Below are positions 1 through 5,124 of a DNA stretch of 5,976 nt, piece by piece; the stretch's first letter is position 1; each line of letters starts with the position of its first letter. Below the pieces are notes generated by a model. That model did not search any database. It saw only the letters and a program-made list of their open reading frames with translations, and was not told the origin of the DNA. This DNA is from Thauera sp. (GTDB taxonomy: Bacteria > Pseudomonadota > Gammaproteobacteria > Burkholderiales > Rhodocyclaceae). Position numbers and translations under genes: made by a program. The stretch is taken from contig JAKLLJ010000214.1 in NCBI GenBank assembly GCA_023150215.1, positions 1 to 5,976 of the forward strand. The letters are read 5' to 3'.

Positions 1-189
1 ATCCTCGAAGTGAATCCCGAGCATCCGCTCGTGAAGAAGCTCGACGCCGCCGAAGGCAGCGAGCGCTTCGACGACCTGGCGCAGGTGCTGTTCGACCAGG
101 CGCTGCTCGCCGAAGGCGGCGCGCTCGATGATCCGGCGACCTTCGTGAAGCGTATCAACCAGTTGATGATGGCGATGAGCGGCAACTGA
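1..189 (+). CDS. htpG: Molecular chaperone HtpG (Hsp90), C-terminal end only
   Basis: The window opens inside this gene: frame 1 is open from base 1 to the TGA at 187-189, giving the last 62 residues. HtpG is the cytosolic bacterial Hsp90, an ATP-driven dimeric chaperone. The visible part belongs to the C-terminal dimerisation domain. It contains NPEHPLVKKL near the start, then FDQALLAEGG and a closing FVKRINQLM segment, which match the usual HtpG ending (LLLDQALLAE...DP..F..R.NQL in E. coli, from memory). The final MAMSGN tail is short and variable in the family. A strong terminator follows 41 bases after the stop, so the gene probably ends its own transcript and is not part of the transporter operon. 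The N-terminal ATPase and middle domains are outside the window. Confidence 0.93.
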   Translation: MLEVNPEHPLVKKLDAAEGSERFDDLAQVLFDQALLAEGGALDDPATFVKRINQLMMAMSGN

Positions 190-198
190 TCGAGCGCC

Positions 199-218
199 GT
201 CCGGCCGCAGCGCCGGAC
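199..218 (+). repeat. Small inverted repeat after htpG
   Basis: GTCCGGC at 199-205 pairs perfectly with GCCGGAC at 212-218 across a 6-base loop. It lies between the htpG stop and the main terminator and has no T tract of its own. It may help protect the htpG mRNA 3' end or slow polymerase before the terminator, but it could be chance in GC-rich DNA. Confidence 0.4.
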
Positions 219-224
219 TCTCCC

Positions 225-275
225 AAAAAGCGCGCGGCCTGCGCTGCTCCGGCAGCGCAGGCCGCGCGTTTTTTT
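225..275 (+). terminator. Rho-independent terminator of htpG
   Basis: A perfect 17-bp GC-rich stem pairs 231-247 with 252-268 around a TCCG tetraloop and is followed by seven Ts (269-275). Five As at 225-229 precede the stem, so the reverse strand also carries a short T tract and the element could work in both directions. It separates htpG from the downstream transporter operon, which therefore needs its own promoter. Confidence 0.95.
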
Positions 276-330
276 GCGGCTGCGCACGCCGAGTGCCCCG
301 CAGATGCCATGCCTTTCTCATCCTGCAAAT

Positions 331-366
331 AGGGGCAAACGCCAGGTTGACGCTTCTGCCCCTGGC
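331..366. promoter_or_regulatory. Nested inverted repeats, candidate operator upstream of livG
   Basis: Two overlapping inverted repeats share their right side: AGGGGCA (331-337) with TGCCCCT (357-363), and GCCAGG (341-346) with CCTGGC (361-366). They bracket the TTGACG at 347-352. The placement suits a repressor or activator site for the transporter operon, or two mutually exclusive RNA hairpins if transcription starts further upstream. No known regulator motif is recognised. The remainder of the 137-base gap (276-412) shows nothing else clear. Confidence 0.4.
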
Positions 367-375
367 CGGAACACT
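347..375 (+). promoter_or_regulatory. Possible sigma-70-type promoter of the liv operon
   Basis: TTGACG at 347-352 is a good -35 match. A 17-base spacer places the -10 at AACACT (370-375), which matches TATAAT at only three of six positions, so the promoter would be weak or activator dependent. A promoter is expected somewhere in 276-412 because a terminator lies upstream and five co-directional genes follow. The exact site is uncertain. Confidence 0.35.
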
Positions 376-401
376 CAGGGCATAAAAACACGAACCCGGG
401 C

Positions 402-406
402 AGGAG
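402..406 (+). promoter_or_regulatory. Ribosome binding site that fixes the TTG start of livG
   Basis: AGGAG lies 6 bases before the TTG at 413. An in-frame TAA at 383-385 leaves no ATG or GTG start between it and the conserved protein, so this site decides the start. Confidence 0.8.
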
Positions 407-412
407 ACACCC

Positions 413-1180
413 TTGAGCGAGTTCATTCTCGAAACCCACGGACTCACCAAGGAGTTCAAAGGTTTCGTCGCGGTATCCAATGTCGACTTGAAAGTGCAAA
501 AAGGGCACATCCATGCCCTGATCGGCCCCAACGGCGCCGGCAAGACGACGGTATTCAACCTGCTGACCAAGTTCCTGCCGCCGACGGCGGGGACGATCCT
601 GTTCGAGGGCAGCGACATCACCCGCGAGGCGCCGGCCGTCACGGCGCGGCGCGGAATGGTGCGCTCGTTCCAGATCTCGGCCACCTTCCCCAATCTCACC
701 GTGCTCGAGAACGTGCGCATCGGCCTGCAGCGCAAGCTGGGCACCGAGTTTCACTTCTGGCGCTCGGCGAAGTCGCTCGACGCCCTCAACGGCAAGGCGA
801 TGGCGCTGCTCGAAGCCGTGGATCTGACCCAGTTCGCCGACACGGTCACCGCCGAGATGCCCTACGGCCGCAAGCGTGCGCTCGAGATCGCGACCACGCT
901 TGCGCTCGAGCCGACCATGTTGCTGCTCGACGAGCCGACCCAGGGCATGGGCAACGAGGACATCGCGCGCGTGGTCGAGCTGATCCGCAAGGTCTCGGCC
1001 AACCGCAGCATCCTGATGGTCGAGCATAATCTGTCGGTGGTCTCCAACCTGTGCGACCGCATTACCGTGCTCACCCGTGGCAGCGTGCTCGCCGAGGGCA
1101 CCTACGCCGAAGTGTCGAAGAACCCCAAGGTGCTCGAGGCCTATGTTGGTTCCGACGACATGAGCGACGCCCACCACTGA
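413..1180 (+). CDS. livG: ABC transporter ATP-binding protein LivG (branched-chain amino-acid type)
   Basis: This 255-residue cytosolic ATPase is one of the two nucleotide-binding subunits of a HAAT-family importer. Visible motifs: Walker A GPNGAGKT (38-45, Lys44), Q-loop Gln87 in SFQIS, signature MPYGR (149-153), Walker B LLLDEP (Asp173, Glu174), and H-loop His205 in VEHN. The length is normal for the family and no domain is missing. The start is TTG, supported by AGGAG six bases upstream and by an N-terminus that begins directly with the conserved ETHGLTKEFKGF region. The signature differs from canonical LSGGQ; a Tyr at its third position is common in LivG proteins, while the Arg at the fifth is less usual. 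It is the first gene of the operon, with livF 19 bases downstream. The substrate cannot be told from this subunit. Confidence 0.93.
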   Translation: MSEFILETHGLTKEFKGFVAVSNVDLKVQKGHIHALIGPNGAGKTTVFNLLTKFLPPTAGTILFEGSDITREAPAVTARRGMVRSFQISATFPNLTVLENVRIGLQRKLGTEFHFWRSAKSLDALNGKAMALLEAVDLTQFADTVTAEMPYGRKRALEIATTLALEPTMLLLDEPTQGMGNEDIARVVELIRKVSANRSILMVEHNLSVVSNLCDRITVLTRGSVLAEGTYAEVSKNPKVLEAYVGSDDMSDAHH

Positions 1181-1199
1181 TTTCCGCCCCCCGACCGCC

Positions 1200-1922
1200 A
1201 TGACCAGTGCCTTCACCCCTCATCCGGAGATGCTCCGGATCCACGACTTGCATGCCTTCTACGGCGAGTCGCACATCCTGCACGGCATCGACCTCAAGGT
1301 CGCACGCGGCGAGTGCGTGACCCTGCTCGGGCGCAATGGCTCGGGGCGTTCGACCACGCTCAAGTCGGTGCTCGGGCTGGTGGGCAAGCGCACCGGCTCG
1401 ATCATGGTCAATGGCCGTGAAGTGATCAGCGAGCCGACGCACCGGATGGCGCGCTACGGCATCGGCTACGTGCCCGAGGAGCGCGCGATCTTCGCGTCCC
1501 TGTCCACCGAGGAGAACCTGATGCTGCCGCCGCAGGTGGCGAGCGGGGCGATATCGGTGGACGAGATCTACGCCATGTTCCCCAACCTCTACGAGCGCCG
1601 CACGAGCCCGGGCTCCAAGCTCTCGGGTGGCGAGCAGCAGATGCTGGCGATGGCGCGCGTGCTGCGCACTGGCGCCAAGCTGCTGCTGCTCGACGAGATC
1701 ACCGAGGGCCTCGCGCCGGTGATCGTCAAGAAGCTCGGCGAGATCATCGTCGAACTGAAATCGCGCGGCTTCACGATCGTGCTGGTGGAGCAGAACTTCC
1801 GCTTCGCCGCGCCGCTGGCCGACCGCCACTACGTGCTCGAGCACGGCGAGATCATCGCCACCATCAACGCCGACGAGTTGCCGGGGAAGATGGACTGGCT
1901 GCACCAGACGCTGGGGGTCTGA
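1200..1922 (+). CDS. livF: ABC transporter ATP-binding protein LivF (branched-chain amino-acid type)
   Basis: The second nucleotide-binding subunit of the importer has 240 residues and acts in the cytosol with LivG. Motifs: Walker A GRNGSGRS (44-51) with Arg50 where Lys is normal, signature LSGGE (141-145), Walker B LLLLDE (Asp165, Glu166) followed by ITEGLAP where Pro usually follows DE, and Gln198 in VEQN at the H-loop position, which is usual for LivF. The frame opens after a TGA at 1161-1163. ATG 1200 is the first start but has only C-rich sequence before it and no Shine-Dalgarno site. Met10 (ATG 1230) matches where LivF proteins usually begin (MLRIHDLHAFYG), but its GGAGA is too close to act. 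Coupling to livG translation 19 bases upstream would explain either start. I favour 1200 slightly. Confidence 0.92.
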   Translation: MTSAFTPHPEMLRIHDLHAFYGESHILHGIDLKVARGECVTLLGRNGSGRSTTLKSVLGLVGKRTGSIMVNGREVISEPTHRMARYGIGYVPEERAIFASLSTEENLMLPPQVASGAISVDEIYAMFPNLYERRTSPGSKLSGGEQQMLAMARVLRTGAKLLLLDEITEGLAPVIVKKLGEIIVELKSRGFTIVLVEQNFRFAAPLADRHYVLEHGEIIATINADELPGKMDWLHQTLGV

Positions 1923-1935
1923 GCGGCGCTGCCGC
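1923..1935 (+). repeat. Short hairpin directly after the livF stop codon
   Basis: GCGGC (1923-1927) and GCCGC (1931-1935) form a perfect 5-bp stem with a 3-base loop immediately after TGA. There is no T tract, so it is not a terminator. It may be chance or a minor mRNA stabiliser in the 57-base gap before the binding-protein gene. Confidence 0.3.
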
Positions 1936-1968
1936 GCGGTCCCTGCGTGACAACCATACGAACGAGAC

Positions 1969-1972
1969 GGAG
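1969..1972 (+). promoter_or_regulatory. Ribosome binding site of the binding-protein gene
   Basis: GGAG lies 7 bases before ATG 1980, which supports that start over the upstream in-frame GTG at 1947 and over the second ATG at 1986. Confidence 0.7.
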
Positions 1973-1979
1973 ACACACG

Positions 1980-3194
1980 ATGCAGATGAAGAAACTCACC
2001 ACCCTGGCCTGCGCGGCCGCCTTTGCAACGCTGTCGGGCGCGGCGAGCGCGCAGATCTCGGGCAACACGGTCAAGATCGGTGTGCTCACCGACATGTCCG
2101 GCACCTACTCCGACCTCGCCGGCGCCGGTGCGGTGCTCGCCACGCAGATGGCGATCGACGACTTCATCGCCGAGGCCAAGCCGGCCTTCAAGGTCGAGAT
2201 GGTCTCCGCCGACCACCAGAACAAGGCCGACATCGCCTCCAACAAGGCGCGCGAGTGGTTCGAGCGCGAGGGCGTCGATACCGCCACCGAGCTCGTCACC
2301 ACCTCGACCGCGCTGGCGGTGATGAAGATCGCCAAGGAGATGAACCGCGTCGCGCTGATGAGCGGTCCGGCGTCGACGCCGATCACCAACGAGCAGTGCA
2401 ACGACGTCACCGTGCACTACACCTACGACACCTATGCGCTCGCCAACGGCACCGCCAAGGCGGTGACCCAGCAGGGCGGCAACACCTGGTTCTTCCTCAC
2501 CGCCGACTACGCCTTCGGCCAGGCGCTGGAGAAGGACTCGTCCGCGGTGGTGACGGCCAACGGCGGCAAGGTGCTCGGCTCGGTGCGCCACCCCTTCCCG
2601 GCATCGGACTTCTCGTCTTTCCTGCTCCAGGCCCAGGCCTCGGGGGCCAAGATCATCGGCCTCGCCAACGCCGGCGCCGACACCACCAACGCGATCAAGC
2701 AGGCGGCCGAGTTCGGCGTCACGCCCAAGCAGTCGCTCGCCGGCCTGCTGATGTTCATCTCCGACGTGCACTCGCTCGGCCTGCAGGCCACCCAGGGCAT
2801 GTACCTCACCACCGGCTTCTACTGGGACCTCGACGACCAGACCCGTGCCTGGTCGAAGCGCTTCTTCGAGAAGCAGAAGCGCATGCCGACGATGGTGCAG
2901 GCCGGCCAGTACTCCTCGGTGCTGCATTACCTGCGTGCAGTGCAGGCGACCGGCACCGACGAGGCGGGCAAGGTGATGGCGCAGATGAAGGCCACCCCGA
3001 TCAAGGACTTCTTCGGCAAGAACGGCCGCATCCGCGAGGACGGGCGCATGGTGCACGACATGTACCTGGCGCAGGTGAAGACGCCCGCCGAGTCCAAGTA
3101 CCCGTGGGACTACTACCACATCCGCCAGACCATCCCGGCGGAAGAGGCCTTCCAGCCGCTGGCGCAGTCGAAGTGCCCGCTGGTCAAGAAATAA
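1980..3194 (+). CDS. Periplasmic substrate-binding protein of the HAAT ABC importer
   Basis: This 404-residue protein is the extracytoplasmic solute receptor (type I periplasmic-binding fold, Peripla_BP_6/Leu-Ile-Val-binding family). A Sec signal peptide is clear: a basic MQMKK start, a hydrophobic Ala/Leu core, and ASA before Gln25, giving predicted cleavage after residue 24. The mature protein opens with the family strand NTVKIGVLTDMSG. Candidate ligand-pocket segments are TTST (107-110), SGPAST (128-133) and NAGADTTN around Asp234, placed by analogy with LivJ from memory. The mature protein has only two cysteines, Cys140 and Cys399 in the C-terminal SKCPLVKK, which could form a disulfide. 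There is no lipobox, so it should be soluble in the periplasm. ATG 1980 is chosen for its GGAG; starting at GTG 1947 would put an Arg-rich stretch before the signal. The substrate could be branched-chain amino acids, but aromatic acids or other solutes are possible. Confidence 0.92.
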   Translation: MQMKKLTTLACAAAFATLSGAASAQISGNTVKIGVLTDMSGTYSDLAGAGAVLATQMAIDDFIAEAKPAFKVEMVSADHQNKADIASNKAREWFEREGVDTATELVTTSTALAVMKIAKEMNRVALMSGPASTPITNEQCNDVTVHYTYDTYALANGTAKAVTQQGGNTWFFLTADYAFGQALEKDSSAVVTANGGKVLGSVRHPFPASDFSSFLLQAQASGAKIIGLANAGADTTNAIKQAAEFGVTPKQSLAGLLMFISDVHSLGLQATQGMYLTTGFYWDLDDQTRAWSKRFFEKQKRMPTMVQAGQYSSVLHYLRAVQATGTDEAGKVMAQMKATPIKDFFGKNGRIREDGRMVHDMYLAQVKTPAESKYPWDYYHIRQTIPAEEAFQPLAQSKCPLVKK

Positions 3195-3201
3195 GCTGAT
3201 C

Positions 3202-3215
3202 GCGGGGCGTCCCGC
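3202..3215 (+). repeat. First hairpin between the binding-protein gene and livH
   Basis: GCGGG (3202-3206) pairs with CCCGC (3211-3215) around a 4-base GCGT loop, 7 bases after the TAA. No T run follows. Together with the larger hairpin downstream it fills most of the 71-base gap. Confidence 0.5.
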
Positions 3216-3224
3216 ACTTCACGA

Positions 3225-3255
3225 CGCACCGGGGCGGCAGGGTCGCTCCGGTGCG
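3225..3255 (+). promoter_or_regulatory. Strong intercistronic hairpin before livH
   Basis: A 13-bp stem pairs 3225-3237 with 3243-3255 around CAGGG (3238-3242). Eight outer pairs are perfect (CGCACCGG with CCGGTGCG) and two inner pairs are G-U. It ends on the first G of the livH Shine-Dalgarno GGGAG. There is no T tract, so it is not a classical terminator. A role in mRNA 3'-end stabilisation or partial attenuation, giving more binding protein than permease, is an inference from similar layouts in other binding-protein-dependent operons. Confidence 0.6.
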
Positions 3256-3259
3256 GGAG
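3255..3259 (+). promoter_or_regulatory. Ribosome binding site that fixes the livH start
   Basis: GGGAG lies 6 bases before ATG 3266. This favours the ATG over the in-frame GTG at 3251, which would place the Shine-Dalgarno inside the coding region and is itself within the hairpin arm. Confidence 0.8.
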
Positions 3260-3265
3260 TCGCAC

Positions 3266-4147
3266 ATGGAAATCTTCGGCGTCCCGAGCGCGCTGCTCGG
3301 CAGCCAGTTGCTGGTCGGCCTGATCAACGGTTCGTTCTACGCGATCCTGAGCCTGGGCCTGGCCATCATCTTCGGCCTGCTCAACATCATCAACTTCACT
3401 CATGGCGCCCAGTACATGATGGGCGCCTTCGTGGCGTGGATCGCGCTCAACAAGCTCGGCATCAACTACTGGGTGGCGCTGCTGTTCGCGCCCATCGTCA
3501 TTGGCGCGCTCGGCGTTCTGATCGAGCGCACGATGCTGCGCAAGCTGTACAAGCTCGACCACCTCTACGGCCTCTTGCTCACCTTCGGCCTGGCGCTGAT
3601 CTTCGAGGGCATTTTCCGCGACCAGTACGGCATCTCCGGCCAGTCCTACCCGGTGCCCGAGCTGCTGCAGGGCGGGGTGAACCTCGGCTTCATGTTCCTG
3701 CCGATCTACCGCGGCTGGGTGGTGGTGGCTGCCTTGACGGTGTGCTTCGCCACCTGGTTCGTCATCGAGAAGACCAAGCTCGGCGCCTATCTGCGCGCCG
3801 GCACCGAGAACCCGCAGATCGTGCAGGCGCTCGGCATCAACGTGCCGCTGCTGATCACCTTCACCTACGGCTTCGGCGTCGCGCTCGCCGCCTTCGCCGG
3901 GGTGCTCGCCGCGCCGGTGTACCAGGTCAGCCCGTTGATGGGCTCGAACCTGATCATCGTCGTGTTCGCGGTGGTGGTGATCGGCGGCATGGGCTCGATC
4001 ATGGGCTCCATCCTCACCGGCCTCGGCCTCGGCCTCATCGAGGGCCTGACCCGGGTCTTCTACCCCGAGGCCTCGGCGGTGGTGGTGTTCGTGATCATGG
4101 TGATCGTGCTGCTGGTACGGCCGGCCGGCCTGTTCGGCAAGGCTTGA
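3266..4147 (+). CDS. livH: ABC transporter permease LivH (branched-chain amino-acid type)
   Basis: This 293-residue inner-membrane permease is one half of the transmembrane channel. About eight hydrophobic segments can be seen, beginning around residues 14-42 and ending with VVVFVIMVIVLLVRPAGLFG, the usual LivH/LivM closing motif. NFTHG (43-47) after the first long helix is typical of LivH. The loop GAYLRAGTEN (173-182) followed by ALGIN corresponds to the EAA-like cytoplasmic loop that docks on the ATPases. The length is normal. The chosen start (MEIFGVPSALLGSQ) has an ideal ribosome binding site. livM follows after 23 bases. There is no sign of damage. Confidence 0.94.
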   Translation: MEIFGVPSALLGSQLLVGLINGSFYAILSLGLAIIFGLLNIINFTHGAQYMMGAFVAWIALNKLGINYWVALLFAPIVIGALGVLIERTMLRKLYKLDHLYGLLLTFGLALIFEGIFRDQYGISGQSYPVPELLQGGVNLGFMFLPIYRGWVVVAALTVCFATWFVIEKTKLGAYLRAGTENPQIVQALGINVPLLITFTYGFGVALAAFAGVLAAPVYQVSPLMGSNLIIVVFAVVVIGGMGSIMGSILTGLGLGLIEGLTRVFYPEASAVVVFVIMVIVLLVRPAGLFGKA

Positions 4148-4170
4148 GCGCGGCCAAAGGAATCAGACTG

Positions 4171-5124
4171 ATGAACAACACGAATTCGATGTTCGCCCGC
4201 GCCACGCCGATCCTCTTCGGTGCGCTGTTTCTGATCGGGCTGGTGGCGCCGTTCGCGGTGTACCCCACCTTCCTGATGAAGATCCTGTGCTTCGGGCTGT
4301 TCGCGTGCGCGTTCAACCTGCTGCTCGGCTTCGCCGGCCTGCTCTCCTTCGGACACGCCGCCTTCCTCGGCAGTGCCGGCTACGTGTGCGGCATGCTGGT
4401 GCGCGACGTGGGCGTGACGCCCGAGCTCGGCATCATCGGCGGCACGCTCGCCGCCGGCGCGCTTGGTTGGGTGGTCGGGGTGCTGGCGATCCGCCGCACC
4501 GGCATCTACTTCGCGATGATCACGCTGGCCTTGTCGCAGATGGTGTATTTCGTCGTGCTGCAGTGGAAGGCGACCGGCGGCGAGGACGGCCTGCAAGGCG
4601 TGCCGCGCGGGCATCTGTTCGGCGTCATCGACCTGTCCAACAACATCGCGATGTATTACCTGGTGTTCGCGGTGTTCTGCATCGGCTTCTTCATCATCTA
4701 CCGCGCCATCCACTCGCCTTTCGGCCAGATCCTCAAGGCGATCCGCGAGAACGAGCCGCGCGCGATCTCGCTCGGCTACGACGTGGCGAAGTTCAAGCTG
4801 CTCGCCTTCGTGCTCTCGGCGGCGCTTGCCGGCATGGCGGGCGCGACCAAGACCCTGGTGTTCCAGCTCGCCTCGCTCACCGACGTGCACTGGCACATGT
4901 CGGGCGAGGTGGTGCTGATGACCCTCCTTGGCGGCCTGGGCACCGTGCTCGGTCCGCTGGTTGGCGCCGCCACCATCGTGTCGTTGCAGTCCGAACTGGC
5001 GGACAGCGTCGGCTCCTGGGTCACTGTGATCATGGGCGTGATCTTCGTGGTCTGCGTGCTGCTGTTCCGCCGCGGCATCGTCGGCGAGCTACAGGCGCTG
5101 ATCCAGCGCGCCGGCATCCGCTGA
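4171..5124 (+). CDS. livM: ABC transporter permease LivM (branched-chain amino-acid type)
   Basis: The second inner-membrane permease has 317 residues and pairs with LivH. Family landmarks are LLSFGHAAFLGSAGY (57-71), the TGGEDGLQG segment (135-143), and the ATPase-docking loop FGQILKAIRENEPRA (184-198) followed by SLGYDV. Several hydrophobic segments span the rest, and the protein ends with a basic FRRGIVGELQALIQRAGIR tail. ATG 4171 has AAAGGA at 4156-4161 about 9 bases upstream; Met7 is a weaker alternative. The frame is open far upstream through livH, but that part is only a shadow of livH. It is the last gene of the operon. Its final 12 codons, stop included, overlap the 3' end of the convergent ClC gene, and its stop codon lies in a hairpin loop. 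Confidence 0.94.
   Translation: MNNTNSMFARATPILFGALFLIGLVAPFAVYPTFLMKILCFGLFACAFNLLLGFAGLLSFGHAAFLGSAGYVCGMLVRDVGVTPELGIIGGTLAAGALGWVVGVLAIRRTGIYFAMITLALSQMVYFVVLQWKATGGEDGLQGVPRGHLFGVIDLSNNIAMYYLVFAVFCIGFFIIYRAIHSPFGQILKAIRENEPRAISLGYDVAKFKLLAFVLSAALAGMAGATKTLVFQLASLTDVHWHMSGEVVLMTLLGGLGTVLGPLVGAATIVSLQSELADSVGSWVTVIMGVIFVVCVLLFRRGIVGELQALIQRAGIR

Noticed and set aside
364..382. A possible sigma-54 promoter (GG at 368-369, ten bases, GC at 380-381)
   Set aside because: The spacing fits, but the flanking consensus (TGGCAC, TTGC) is mostly absent and no enhancer-binding regulator site is evident.
274..1029. A 251-codon plus-strand frame covering the promoter region and livG
   Set aside because: It is an Arg/Pro-rich frame-shifted shadow of livG with no domain of its own.
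1781..1788. GCTGGTGG matching the E. coli Chi sequence (also within livM near 4239)
   Set aside because: It is expected by chance in GC-rich coding DNA, and the E. coli Chi motif does not apply across betaproteobacteria with any certainty.
1071..3119. A 682-codon open frame on the minus strand opposite livG, livF and the binding-protein gene
   Set aside because: Its translation is rich in Arg, His, Leu, Gly and Val with no recognisable domain, as expected for the antisense of GC-rich coding DNA, and the plus strand carries clear conserved genes there.
4060..4896. A 278-codon minus-strand open frame opposite livM
   Set aside because: It is low-complexity (His, Glu, Arg, Gln rich), has no known motif and overlies a well-conserved permease gene.
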